Shown: positions 8,345 to 17,065 of the stretch, piece after piece
How the letters are laid out: every line of letters starts with the position of its first letter
Numbering within the stretch: the first letter of the stretch is position 1
Assembly: GCA_024280755.1 (NCBI GenBank)
Contig: JAJRPN010000028.1
Location: 1 to 64,000 of the forward strand
From: Planctomycetota bacterium
Lineage (GTDB): Bacteria > Planctomycetota > Phycisphaerae > Phycisphaerales > UBA1924
Direction: 5' to 3'
DNA length: 64,000 bases
The notes under the pieces: generated by a model
What the model was told of the DNA's origin: nothing
Database searches by the model: none
The model's input: the letters and a program-made list of their open reading frames with translations, nothing else
Translations under genes and position numbers: made by a program

Positions 8345-9295
8345 GTGCGTTGGTTCTGGTTGTTCATCTTGGGATTGGTGGTGTTGACAGGCGGGCTGTA
8401 TGCTTCGCGTGTGCGCACAAAGACGGTTGTTGCACCGATTGCTTCGCCTGCGATTGTGCCAACGCGTGTTCCCCGTAGAACAGTCGAGCCCGATGCGATT
8501 CCATCGAGAGTTGTTGAGCCGGAACCAGAACCGGAACCAGAAGAGAAGATCGTTCAACGCGAAGTGCGCGAAGAACTCGAAGCAGGGGAAGAAGAGCGAG
8601 AAGCTCAAGAGATGATCGTGCCGGTTTTAGATCCAGAGCCTATGTTGGTTGAAGGAGTTGGCGACGAAATAGCTAAAGAAGTTGGTGGTGAACGAGTTGA
8701 GTCGGTCGAAGAGGATGTGGTTGAAGAGTTGCCGACGATTGCTGAAGGAAAACCAACAATACTGTCAGAGTCAGAGTCAGAGTCAGAGTCAGAGCCCATT
8801 TCTGCGCCAACATTTGAACAACTTGCAGATGGATCACTCAAGATCTTCGCAACAGACACGCTCATCCAAGGCTCAGGCACACAGGCTGATCCGTTTGTGC
8901 TGGATTGGGTCACGCTTCGCGCCATCGAGCGGGTGTATAACCCGAAGAAGGGCAAGGGTGAGCTCCCCGCGTGGCTTGATGTACTCGATGGCAAGCGTGT
9001 TCGGATCAAAGGCAACACGCTTGTGCCTGTGATCGCGACGACGACTCGTGAGTTGTTGGTGATGCAGAACCCGTGGGATGGATGTTGTATTGGGATCCCG
9101 CCTTCGCCGTATGATGCGATTGAGGTCGAACTGAATCATGATGTCGATTTCGGATCAAGTTCGGTTGGGTATGGTATCGTCGAAGGCGTATTTGTTCTCG
9201 ATCCCTATGTTGTCGATGGGTGGGTGCTTGGGTTGTACATGATCGAAGAGGCAAGCTATCGCAGCGGCGAAGGCGTGCCGTTCCCGGATTTCTAG
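8345..9295 (+). CDS. Membrane-anchored DUF3299-like protein with low-complexity linker
   Basis: 316 residues from a GTG start with AGGAG at 8334-8338. One N-terminal membrane anchor (WFWLFILGLVVLTGGLYA) is followed by a long Pro/Glu/Ser linker (res ~50-155) containing PEPEPEPEE and an SESESESE run coded by five tandem TCAGAG units (8765-8794). The C-terminal domain (~res 160-316) holds 'MQNPWDGCCIGIPPSPYDAIEVEL', which resembles the core of DUF3299 proteins where paired Cys and a Pro-rich turn recur. It starts 9 bp after the permease stop, so it is the third gene of this operon. Likely faces the periplasm and works with the transporter; function unproven. Confidence 0.65.
   Translation: MRWFWLFILGLVVLTGGLYASRVRTKTVVAPIASPAIVPTRVPRRTVEPDAIPSRVVEPEPEPEPEEKIVQREVREELEAGEEEREAQEMIVPVLDPEPMLVEGVGDEIAKEVGGERVESVEEDVVEELPTIAEGKPTILSESESESESEPISAPTFEQLADGSLKIFATDTLIQGSGTQADPFVLDWVTLRAIERVYNPKKGKGELPAWLDVLDGKRVRIKGNTLVPVIATTTRELLVMQNPWDGCCIGIPPSPYDAIEVELNHDVDFGSSSVGYGIVEGVFVLDPYVVDGWVLGLYMIEEASYRSGEGVPFPDF
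8765..8794 (+). repeat. Hexanucleotide tandem repeat (TCAGAG)x5
   Basis: Five perfect 6-bp units inside the DUF3299-like gene, coding alternating Ser and Glu. Changes in copy number would keep the frame and only alter linker length. Confidence 0.95.
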
Positions 9296-9368
9296 GGTGA
9301 GACAACCGATCTTTGTGCAAGCGAAACGCTGCGGATCAGAACCCCAATGACCTCTTTGGAGGTTGAAC

Positions 9369-9590
9369 ATGAAATCATCGGGCGTCTCGTATCTACTCTG
9401 GCTGCTCAGCTTTGTTGGGTTCTTTGGCATGCACCGTTTTTATAACGGCAAGTGGATTACCGGCATCATCTGGTTCTTGACTGGCGGTCTTTTTCTTATC
9501 GGGCAAGTTATCGATCTCTTTCTTATTCCTGCGATGACCCAGCGGGCGAACTTCAAGACGCGCGTTGAGTTTGCCAAAGCGGGGTATTAA
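9369..9590 (+). CDS. TM2-domain membrane protein
   Basis: 73 residues. ATG 9369 was chosen over the in-frame TTG 9363 because GGAGG sits at 9358-9362. Two hydrophobic segments (SYLLWLLSFVGFFGMHRFYNG and IIWFLTGGLFLIGQVIDLFLI) are joined by the polar turn GMHRFYNGKWITG, which is the classic TM2 domain pattern (G-x-H-R-F-Y). A short basic C-terminus follows. Function of TM2 proteins in bacteria is unknown. It is followed by the bidirectional terminator at 9621. Confidence 0.88.
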   Translation: MKSSGVSYLLWLLSFVGFFGMHRFYNGKWITGIIWFLTGGLFLIGQVIDLFLIPAMTQRANFKTRVEFAKAGY

Positions 9591-9620
9591 CCCAGGCAGC
9601 AAGTTGTGTATTCATAAAAG

Positions 9621-9643
9621 GCCCCAGCTTATTGAGCTGGGGC
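9621..9643. terminator. Bidirectional terminator hairpin
   Basis: Perfect 9-bp stem GCCCCAGCT / AGCTGGGGC with loop TATTG, T-rich on the plus side (CTTTGTGTTTT) and AAAA on the other. It lies between the convergent TM2 gene and the dockerin-protein gene. Confidence 0.85.
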
Positions 9644-9668
9644 TTTGTGTTTTGGTTTTGAATGAAGT

Positions 9669-10532
9669 TTATGGACAACCCGCACTCAACGCAACTAAGA
9701 AGGCAGAGACATCGAAGAAGTTGAAGCTGCCGTCGCCTGTGAAGTCGGCTTGTGGGTCGTTGCCTCCGAAGGCATTGAGGAATGCGGAAACATCGAAGAA
9801 GTTGAGAATCCCATCGCCGTTCAGATCTGCGGGGCAAGCATTCGCGGCGTTGATGACGAATGTGCAGTTCATGGAACTATTGATCTCAGGTTGGTCACGC
9901 AAGCCGATGCCCGAGTTGCTGAACTTAATTGATAGTTCATAATGCCCATCGGTCGCATCCAACGGCGTAGAGAAATCGAATGAAACAGTTCCAAGGTTGC
10001 CCGTGTCAATCACAGATTGCTGAAAGACAGGCCCTTGGTAAACACCAGATTGATTGTATTCGCCGATGGTTAAAAGTACAAACCCTTCAAATACGGTACT
10101 TGAGTTGGTCATCATCCCATCGAACTCAATGGCCCCATCTTCAGCAAGAGAAAACTCGTAGAGAAACTCGCCGACAAGGTCGTGACCGAACCCGCCTGCA
10201 GCAGGGGCTCCCGCCGCTTCGGATCCTTGAAAAGTCAGGGAGACATCAACAGTCCCGGAATCTACATCGTCAAACTCAACAAAGGTGTTTACTTCGCTGG
10301 AGAATATGCCATTCTCGTTGTCCATAAAACCGAAGACAACCGCCTGAAGGCTTTGGGTGGTTGTGAGTTGTTCCACAAGAGCGATCGGCGAGTCGGAAAA
10401 CTCGGATTGCGTATTGTAGATTGATGCGTTGCTTTCGGCACTTGACTGAATCGGCGTGACTTGTGCAACTAGGCTCGATGCAAATATGCCGACAACACCC
10501 GCAACGATACTGATCGTGTTCATGTTTTTCAT
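9669..10532 (-). CDS. Small secreted protein with GC-type dockerin tail
   Basis: 287 residues: signal peptide (MKNMNTISIVAGVVGIFASSLVAQ), a single beta-rich domain of ~200 residues with no Cys until the tail, then the 55-residue dockerin-like pair (ADLNGDGILNFFDVSAFL and ADFTGDGSFNFFDVSAFL) ending GCP. The body reads like the jelly-roll domains that autotransport/PEP-CTERM-type exported proteins carry (EFLYEFSLAEDGAIEFDG...), but I cannot name it. Third protein in the window with the same C-terminal module. It stands alone between dnaB and the TM2 gene and probably has its own promoter in the ~110 bp upstream. Confidence 0.78.
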   Translation of the reverse strand: MKNMNTISIVAGVVGIFASSLVAQVTPIQSSAESNASIYNTQSEFSDSPIALVEQLTTTQSLQAVVFGFMDNENGIFSSEVNTFVEFDDVDSGTVDVSLTFQGSEAAGAPAAGGFGHDLVGEFLYEFSLAEDGAIEFDGMMTNSSTVFEGFVLLTIGEYNQSGVYQGPVFQQSVIDTGNLGTVSFDFSTPLDATDGHYELSIKFSNSGIGLRDQPEINSSMNCTFVINAANACPADLNGDGILNFFDVSAFLNAFGGNDPQADFTGDGSFNFFDVSAFLVALSAGCP

Positions 10533-10646
10533 GATCTATTCTCTCTGTGTTCTGGTTCCCTCTCGGTAACACCGTGTGTGCCGAGTGTTGAGTGTACCAG
10601 AGATTTAGATCGTACACAAGAGGATAAAACGGCTTGAAATCAAGCC

Positions 10647-12401
10647 TTAAAATGGAGGAATCTCTTCGTCGCCAGATCCATCGCGGAAGTTCTCGACCGG
10701 CCCGCTCTTGTTGCCGGGGGCAAAGTCGACCGCTGCTGGGGTTGGTGGAGAAGCAGGTTGGTCGCCACTGGCGGCAAAGTCAGGGCTGTCGAATCCGCCG
10801 CCGCTGTCGAACTCGTGGCTGCCGTAGGACTTGCCGTCCATTTCTTGGCTAAACCCATAGCTCCCGCCTTGATGATGTCCGTCATGATTCTTGAATCGAA
10901 CCGTGCTTGCATCCCAGATCAGCTTCACCGTTCCGGTTGGGCCGTTACGCTGCTTGGCGATGATCAGCTCGGTCATGTTGAGTTTTTCACGGTTGTCTTC
11001 ATCGAACTCTGGGCTTGTTGGATCCCATGCCGGATCGCCGCGATGGTAGTAGGACTCGCGATGGAGCAGCATGACCACATCGGCATCTTGTTCGATCGAT
11101 CCTGATTCACGCAGGTCTGACATCTTCGGGCGGTTGCCTTCGCGCTGCTCGGCGCCACGATTGAGCTGGGCGAGACAGATAATCGGGAGTTTGAGTTCAC
11201 GGGCGAGTGCTTTGATCGAACGGGAGATCTCGGAGACTTCAACCTGGCGAGATTCACGGGCCGAAGTGGGGGAGGTCAACAGCTGCAAGTAGTCAATCAC
11301 GATACAACCGATGTTGTATCGTTGTTTCATCCGCCGGGCCTTGGCTCGCATGGCGAGTACGGTCATGCCCGGCGTATCGTCGATATAAATCGGTGCGTCG
11401 GCGAGTTCGGCTGATGCCCGGGTGAGTTTTTCCCATTCGCCGCCGTTGACGCGTCCGGTGCGGAGTTGGTTTGAATCGACGCCTGATCGTGATGATAATA
11501 AACGCTGGACCAATGCCCCGCGAGCCATTTCCAACGAGAACACGCCCACCGGCACAGGGTTATTGAGCTGCTTGGGTGCCCAAGGCGTTGCCCCGCCAAA
11601 GGCGATTTGCTCGGCGATGTTGAGCGCGATCGCGGTCTTGCCCATTGATGGACGAGCTGCCATGATCAACATTTCTTCAGGCTGTAAGCCAGAAAGCAAC
11701 TCATCAAGATCGGTAAACCCGGTCGCCGTTCCAGCGACCGCTTTTCCGTCGGCTTTCTCGATGCGATCCATCTCGGCGAGCAAGAGTTCCTTGAGTGTTT
11801 CGGGCTCGGCGTTGATATCTTCGGATGCGATATCGAAGATTCGTTTTTCTGCAAGATCAATCACGGTCTTGGCTGCATCAATCCCGCCGCCGCCCTGGTT
11901 GTAGGCATCGTAGAGGATCTCGCCGGCGGCATCGATCAGTTTGCGGAGCCGGGCGCTGTCTGCAATGAGCTTTGCGTAGTATGGCGCGTTGGCTGCACTG
12001 GGTACCGCCTCGGCGAGTTCCATCAAATAATCCGCACCACCGACCTGATCGAACAAGCCTTTGGCGCGGAGTGATTCGGTCAACTGAACAAGGTCACCTG
12101 TTTGGTGTGCTTCGTAGGTTTCGACCAATGTTTGGTAGATCGTGCCGTGGGATTCTTTGTAGAATGGGTCGGCGTTGGGGATCAGCTCGACCACATCATT
12201 GAGGATGGTTGGGTCGAGCAAGATCGAGCCAAGGAGCGACCGTTCCGCATCGACATGGTGCGGCGGTGTGCGATCGAACAGCTTGCCCATGTCGGGGACA
12301 TTGGACTTTTTGCCCTTTTTGAAGGAGCCGCCGGATTTGGATTCGTAGAGGGATGATTCGTTCACAGGGACATAGTAAGCGATCTTGCTCGCCGGGTTCA
12401 T
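10647..12401 (-). CDS. dnaB: Replicative DNA helicase
   Basis: 584 residues from ATG 12401 (12488 and 12290 are alternatives; the conserved part begins at 'TPPHHVDAERSLLGS'). The DnaB N-terminal helical domain (~res 40-145) is followed by a RecA-type motor domain with Walker A ARPSMGKTAIALN, Walker B 'CIVIDYLQLL' and the arginine/Gln loops of the family. It unwinds DNA at the fork as a hexamer. The unusual part is the last ~75 residues: a Gly/Ser/Asp/Pro-rich, probably disordered tail ending GDEEIPPF, which looks like the acidic C-terminal tip of single-strand binding protein. Divergent from pdxH with only ~60 bp between, so the two starts share a promoter region. Confidence 0.96.
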   Translation of the reverse strand: MNPASKIAYYVPVNESSLYESKSGGSFKKGKKSNVPDMGKLFDRTPPHHVDAERSLLGSILLDPTILNDVVELIPNADPFYKESHGTIYQTLVETYEAHQTGDLVQLTESLRAKGLFDQVGGADYLMELAEAVPSAANAPYYAKLIADSARLRKLIDAAGEILYDAYNQGGGGIDAAKTVIDLAEKRIFDIASEDINAEPETLKELLLAEMDRIEKADGKAVAGTATGFTDLDELLSGLQPEEMLIMAARPSMGKTAIALNIAEQIAFGGATPWAPKQLNNPVPVGVFSLEMARGALVQRLLSSRSGVDSNQLRTGRVNGGEWEKLTRASAELADAPIYIDDTPGMTVLAMRAKARRMKQRYNIGCIVIDYLQLLTSPTSARESRQVEVSEISRSIKALARELKLPIICLAQLNRGAEQREGNRPKMSDLRESGSIEQDADVVMLLHRESYYHRGDPAWDPTSPEFDEDNREKLNMTELIIAKQRNGPTGTVKLIWDASTVRFKNHDGHHQGGSYGFSQEMDGKSYGSHEFDSGGGFDSPDFAASGDQPASPPTPAAVDFAPGNKSGPVENFRDGSGDEEIPPF

Positions 12402-12462
12402 AACCGACAAGTTGATCCCATCGAATTGGCGAGATTCAGGATGTTTTGTCGTACAATACACC

Positions 12463-13167
12463 ATGAGCACCCCTCCATCACCGATCAATTTTTATGACGA
12501 AGGCGAACGCCTCCCGGACATCTTGCCCGATTCACCATTTCCGATCTTCAAAGAGTGGTTCGACCAGGCCATGAGCGAGAAGCTGGCCCCGAACCCCAAC
12601 TCGATGAACCTCGCCACCATCCACAGCGATGGCTTTGCCGATGCCCGCACTCTTCTTTGCAAATCGATTGATGTCGATGCCGGCTCGATTATGTTCTACA
12701 CCAACTACAACGGCATGAAGGGGCAACAACTCGCTGCCAACCCCAACGCCAGCGGCACCATCCACTGGGATCACTACGAACGCCAAGTCCGCATCCGAGG
12801 AACCGTCATCAAAGCCACCGAGGCGCAGTCCGATGCCTACTTCGCATCGCGTGCCCTTGAGTCTCGCTTGGGTTCATGGATCTCGGATCAATCCCAGCCG
12901 ATCGAATCCCGTGATGCACTGCTCGAAAAAGTAGTGGATGTCATCGACAAGTTAGGAATCGACGCGGCAGACCTGATGAATAACAAAGAAATCATCATCC
13001 CCCGCCCGCCACACTGGGGCGGCTACCACCTCCACGCCCACACCCTCGAACTCTGGTCCGCCGGCACAGGCCGAATCCACGACCGCGCCCGCTGGACCCG
13101 CGATCTGAATATCAACGCCGATCAAGCAACCGTCGGCCAATGGTCATCGACCCGATTACAGCCATAA
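12463..13167 (+). CDS. pdxH: Pyridoxamine 5'-phosphate oxidase
   Basis: 234 residues from ATG 12463; the longer frame from 12385 runs into the dnaB start region and is rejected. Family signatures are present: 'MNLATIHSDGFADARTLLCK' (FMN-binding strand region), 'FYTNYNGMKGQQLAANP' and the C-terminal 'PPHWGGYHLHAHTLELW' ending with 'HDRARWTRD'. It oxidises pyridoxine or pyridoxamine phosphate to pyridoxal phosphate with FMN and O2 in the cytosol. No other B6 gene is nearby. The usual Arg of 'R-L-x-P' at the extreme end is present as STRLQP. Confidence 0.95.
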   Translation: MSTPPSPINFYDEGERLPDILPDSPFPIFKEWFDQAMSEKLAPNPNSMNLATIHSDGFADARTLLCKSIDVDAGSIMFYTNYNGMKGQQLAANPNASGTIHWDHYERQVRIRGTVIKATEAQSDAYFASRALESRLGSWISDQSQPIESRDALLEKVVDVIDKLGIDAADLMNNKEIIIPRPPHWGGYHLHAHTLELWSAGTGRIHDRARWTRDLNINADQATVGQWSSTRLQP

Positions 13168-13206
13168 GAGTTCTTTCCCTCTCGCTCTTCATTTTCTTGT
13201 CCCTCA

Positions 13207-13275
13207 TTTCTTGTCCCTCCCCCGTCCTGACGGGGGAGGTGTCTTCGCAGCAGACGGAGGGGGTCTTCTCGACTT
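13207..13275. repeat. Family B half element, copy B2
   Basis: Carries the B-family palindrome CCTCCCCCGTCCTGACGGGGGAGG and the block GCAGACGGAGGGGGTCTTC seen in B1, B3 and B4, but only one of the two inverted halves. It lies directly next to the C1 element in the pdxH 3' region. Confidence 0.75.
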
Positions 13276-13279
13276 ATCC

Positions 13280-13379
13280 GGGTGCCACTACTCGCCGTCC
13301 TCGGCGCAGTAGTGCTCTTAAGAAAACGGATGATCAATCAAAGCACTACTGCGCTGCTTCGCATCGAGTAGTGGCACCC
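13280..13379. repeat. Family C inverted repeat, copy C1
   Basis: About 100 bp bounded by GGGTGCCACTACTCG and its inverse CGAGTAGTGGCACCC. Inside, AGTAGTGCTCTT and AAGCACTACTGCG pair as well, so the whole element folds back. The same ends bound copy C2 at 35029. It fills the space between pdxH and the convergent fusion gene. Confidence 0.8.
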
Positions 13380-13389
13380 AGTTGAGAGT

Positions 13390-15882
13390 TCAAGTAAACA
13401 TCACCCGCACCAACGCGCCGCTAAGTTTCTTCCAGGTCTCTTTATCAACCATCTCGCCGGTCTTGGTTTCGAGCCTTGCCGCACCGAGTCGCTCGGCGTG
13501 AAGCCAATAGCCGCAGAGCATATCCCACGCCCAGAAGATTGATCGCTTGGGATCATACAGATTCGTAGGCTCACTGGTCAGCCCATTGAGTTCAACGATT
13601 CCAAACCCTTTGCCTTGGGCGAGTTCTTCGAGTGAATCGCATCGGAGATCAAACCGTCCAATATCAAACCCGCGACCTTGATCATCAATAAACCGATCGA
13701 CGATCTCGCCGATGCGTGCAGAGAGTTCATCGGTGATCAGGTGTACGCCATCGGTGAACATCGCCCCCTGCGAATGATTCCCCGCGATGCCCAATGCGAT
13801 CTCTTCGCCGACATCGGGCACCATGTTGAGATGTTCGCTCATCCGCGTCATAAACATTCGGCTCTGCGCCCGATACCGCTTGTTTCCAAGGATCAAACGC
13901 CGAATCGATTGTTTGCCATCGCCAACAACAACTGGAAAATGTTTGATCGTGATCGCGTAGATGAATCCTGATGGGCCGTCATAGTTTGCATCGGTGATCG
14001 ACTCCGTATGGCGAACCCACAGCACCCCGACCTCCATCTCGCCGGCGTGTCGTTGCTGAATCACAAATGCCTCGTCGTTATCCGTGCAATAGTCGATCAG
14101 TTCAGATTCGGATCGAATCATCTCGACGGCTCGCCCGCGCTCGCCCTGGTCGGGTTTGCAAAAGACAGGGTATCCCCCGAGTTGGTCATCGTTGTTCAAT
14201 ATTTCTATTGCCTGTTCAACCCGATTTTCATTTTCGTTCTCATCAATGAGCACGCAATGCAAGATGGCTTTGTCATCAACAGTTCCGTCGCCGAGCTTGC
14301 GATTGATATCCATCTTTGATTCGCACATGATCCCTGCGTCGTGTGCGTAGCCAGGATTCACCGAAGTCAGCTCGATCAACCACCGCCGAGCGATCATCCG
14401 TTTGATGCCCCACCAAAGCATCGGCAGGTAGACCAATCCTGTTACCCAATATTCATGATTTGTGATCCGGTTGAACTCGCCTTTGAGCCGTTGTCGCCCT
14501 TCCCATGTGACGACGAGCCTCATCCCCGAGAGCATGCCAAGGAAGACCGCGAATCCAATTGCGAATCCAACACTGCCAAATCGCTCGGTAAGTGAAACCA
14601 CAAGCCCGCCCATTAGCAAGCTAACAGCAAACACCCCAAGCACATACGCCACGCCTCGCACCCACCCAAGCAGAGAGAACGGGCGATCGATCCGATGCGC
14701 CCCGCAGAACAACCACCAGCTTCGCCCAACGATCATCCCCAAGATCGCCACGCCAAAGTCCACGCTCATCATCGACGCGAACAGCATCACGATTGCGAGC
14801 CCGACCGTCGTGCAATACCGAACAAGAATCACAACTGCAATCAGCTGTACCCACCAAGGTGCACTCTGAATCCAATCGGCAATCTTGTGCAGCAATCCGT
14901 CGGCCCCATGCCGGTCAGGAACCGGGGCAAGATTCAAATACCCAATCTCGGGTGTTACGCCAGCTTGATCATGGCGATCAAAGAATGCGTTGAGATATCC
15001 AGCGGTTTCATTGGCTTGCATGAACGGCAAGAAGTGCGACGCGTCGAGCATCACCAGCTTTGATGTTGGCATCATCTCATGATGCAGCTCCGCGCCCCAT
15101 GCTGGCACGAGCGGATCGTTTCGCCCATGCAAAATCATCGCCGGCGTCGTAATCGTCGGCATGATCCGCGTCAGCTCCCGTTGGTCTGAGTCCCAAAAAC
15201 TCCACAACCAACCAATCCGTAAATCACGCGTTCCCAACACGCCAAAGTGGGGGATCAGATCAGGCACAAAGCCAGTAGCACCCAAACCCACAGCATACTT
15301 TACATGCTCAAAGAAATATGACCCGCTTCCTTCGCTCTCCTGTGCCCCAACAGACGCCAACATCGTTAGCGATGCGATGCGATCGGGATTAAGGTCAGCC
15401 ATTCGGAGTCCTACGCCGCCGCCGTTGGACCATCCAACAAGATGTACACGATCAACACCCATCGAATCAAGAAAAGAGAACATGTGCCTCGCTTGCACAC
15501 GGTATGACACATCATCGCCCATGCCAGATTGCGCAAACCCAACCAAGTCGGGCGAATACACCGCTCGATTTTCAGCCGTCAACAGCCCACCGATCCGTGC
15601 GAAGTCGGTCCCCATCCCCGGCGCACCATGCATCAACAACACCGGCGTCTTCGCGTCTGGGTCTTCATCCGCCCACTTGCCCCATTGTTGATACACAACA
15701 TCGAGCATCTCATCAGCAATCACTTCGCCGTCATGCCCACGGTTAGAAATTTCAACTGAAGGCCGATCCGCACCCGGCAACAACACATCGTTCATCCCGC
15801 CGCTCATCAGTTGGAATGCGTGAGATGCGATCAGCATCAGCAAGTATACAACAGCCATGATGGTCTTCGAGCGTTTACTCAT
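13390..15882 (-). CDS. Alpha/beta hydrolase - membrane - ATP-grasp fusion protein
   Basis: 830 residues in three parts. An N-terminal anchor (res ~8-22) leads to an alpha/beta hydrolase (~60-310) with oxyanion region LLMHGAPGMG, nucleophile elbow GWSNGG (Ser152), Asp256 in GRNDPLVP and His283 in DASHF. Residues ~340-480 hold four or five membrane segments. Residues ~510-830 are ATP-grasp: 'GGYPVFCKPDQGERG', 'FVIQQRHAGEMEVGV', 'FDIGRFDLRC' and 'GIVELNGLTSEPTNLYDP' match the nucleotide and Mg-binding pattern of D-Ala-D-Ala-ligase-like carboxylate-amine ligases. All catalytic residues I can check are intact, so it is not decayed. It overlaps the 3' end of the RlmN-type gene by 8 bp. Substrate unknown; a membrane-linked ligase/esterase is the simplest guess. 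Confidence 0.8.
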   Translation of the reverse strand: MSKRSKTIMAVVYLLMLIASHAFQLMSGGMNDVLLPGADRPSVEISNRGHDGEVIADEMLDVVYQQWGKWADEDPDAKTPVLLMHGAPGMGTDFARIGGLLTAENRAVYSPDLVGFAQSGMGDDVSYRVQARHMFSFLDSMGVDRVHLVGWSNGGGVGLRMADLNPDRIASLTMLASVGAQESEGSGSYFFEHVKYAVGLGATGFVPDLIPHFGVLGTRDLRIGWLWSFWDSDQRELTRIMPTITTPAMILHGRNDPLVPAWGAELHHEMMPTSKLVMLDASHFLPFMQANETAGYLNAFFDRHDQAGVTPEIGYLNLAPVPDRHGADGLLHKIADWIQSAPWWVQLIAVVILVRYCTTVGLAIVMLFASMMSVDFGVAILGMIVGRSWWLFCGAHRIDRPFSLLGWVRGVAYVLGVFAVSLLMGGLVVSLTERFGSVGFAIGFAVFLGMLSGMRLVVTWEGRQRLKGEFNRITNHEYWVTGLVYLPMLWWGIKRMIARRWLIELTSVNPGYAHDAGIMCESKMDINRKLGDGTVDDKAILHCVLIDENENENRVEQAIEILNNDDQLGGYPVFCKPDQGERGRAVEMIRSESELIDYCTDNDEAFVIQQRHAGEMEVGVLWVRHTESITDANYDGPSGFIYAITIKHFPVVVGDGKQSIRRLILGNKRYRAQSRMFMTRMSEHLNMVPDVGEEIALGIAGNHSQGAMFTDGVHLITDELSARIGEIVDRFIDDQGRGFDIGRFDLRCDSLEELAQGKGFGIVELNGLTSEPTNLYDPKRSIFWAWDMLCGYWLHAERLGAARLETKTGEMVDKETWKKLSGALVRVMFT

Positions 15883-17047
15883 GAGTTGATGATTGGCCTT
15901 TTGTTGCTGAAGTTTTTATCGGCACAAACTCCCGCTTCCGAATCTCCGCCGTCCCAAGCTGGCCGCACGCTGCCATCGAATCCCGTCCCTTTGTTCGCCT
16001 TCGATTTACAAACAGACCCAGCTTCATCAGCCGCGTTACAAACTGATCCGTTTGCTCCTCGGTAGGTGCAGGCCAAGGCGAATCTCGGCGTGGGTTATAA
16101 GGGATGATGTTCAACAACCCGCCGTGCCCTTTGCCCTTCTCTCGCGTTGGATCTTTCGAGAACGGCTTCATCCATGCGGCAAGCTCTGCCGCATGTTCGT
16201 CGGCATCATTCACACCCGGGATAAGCACATACTCAATCATGATCTTCCGCCCGCCTCGCACTTCACGAAGCTCAAGAAGAATGTCCTGGAGCGCTTGCAT
16301 ATTCCATTTTTTATTGATCGGCATCAACTTCGATCGCACTTCGTCGTTGGACGCATTGAGCGACAACGCCAACCCTAATCGTTTCCAGCCGCGAACCTGC
16401 ACGAGTTCTTTGATCCGTTTGAGTCCATCGACCCGTCCGACGGTTGAGACCGTGATCGAAGCCATCGGGATATTGACCCCGTTGTGATCCGTCAGGCATT
16501 CGATCGCCAGCAGCACCTCATCGAGATTATCCATTGGTTCACCCATGCCCATAAACACAATGTTGTCGATGTGGACGCCCTCGATAAACTTGGCCGCCCA
16601 CCATTGCGCGACGATCTCGGCGGCGGTGAGCGATCGGATCAATCCCATCTGGGCCGTCTCACAAAAATCACACCCCAGTGCGCACCCAACCTGCGAAGAT
16701 ACACACAGCGTGTGCGTCTTGCGGCCTGACCTGCCGATCATTGGGATAATCACCGACTCGATATCATCAAAATCAATCCCGCGATTGGCGAGCCGATGCT
16801 CCGGGTTGGGCAGGCGTTGTACAAACTTGATCGTGACGCCCTCGTTGCCGGGCTCTTCCTGGCGCGTGACAATCTCGGGCAACTCAATCTTGGCGATGCT
16901 TGATTCCACCAACCCATCACAAAGAATCGCCTTGTATGCTTCCTTGGCTTTGCCGCGTCCGATCCCGACAGCCGTGCAGCGTTCTTGATACGCCGCGAGC
17001 GTGAGCCCCATCGGGGAAATCGGATTGAGTTCATCAGCGATTGTCAT
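15875..17047 (-). CDS. RlmN-family rRNA (adenine-C2) methyltransferase, radical SAM
   Basis: 390 residues from ATG 17047; an upstream in-frame GTG at 17086 lies inside a terminator stem. The radical-SAM CxxxCxxC cluster motif is in VGCALGCDFCETAQMG (~res 110-125), and the two catalytic Cys of the RlmN/Cfr mechanism fit 'RDSMAACGQLG' near the C-terminus and an upstream Cys. Motifs GEPMDNLDEV and the 'SLNASNDEVRSKLMPINK' stretch are the RlmN signature order. Expected target is A2503 of 23S rRNA and A37 of some tRNAs; Cfr-type C8 activity is less likely. The 'CETAQMG' wording differs from E. coli 'CSTGKQG', so it belongs to a divergent RlmN subgroup. Coupled to the downstream fusion gene. Confidence 0.87.
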   Translation of the reverse strand: MTIADELNPISPMGLTLAAYQERCTAVGIGRGKAKEAYKAILCDGLVESSIAKIELPEIVTRQEEPGNEGVTIKFVQRLPNPEHRLANRGIDFDDIESVIIPMIGRSGRKTHTLCVSSQVGCALGCDFCETAQMGLIRSLTAAEIVAQWWAAKFIEGVHIDNIVFMGMGEPMDNLDEVLLAIECLTDHNGVNIPMASITVSTVGRVDGLKRIKELVQVRGWKRLGLALSLNASNDEVRSKLMPINKKWNMQALQDILLELREVRGGRKIMIEYVLIPGVNDADEHAAELAAWMKPFSKDPTREKGKGHGGLLNIIPYNPRRDSPWPAPTEEQTDQFVTRLMKLGLFVNRRRTKGRDSMAACGQLGTAEIRKREFVPIKTSATKGQSSTHE

Positions 17048-17065
17048 CGTCGAAGGATAGACAAG

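Noticed and set aside
15875..17047. Cfr-type antibiotic-resistance methyltransferase
   Set aside because: Motif order and context suit RlmN; nothing supports C8 methylation.
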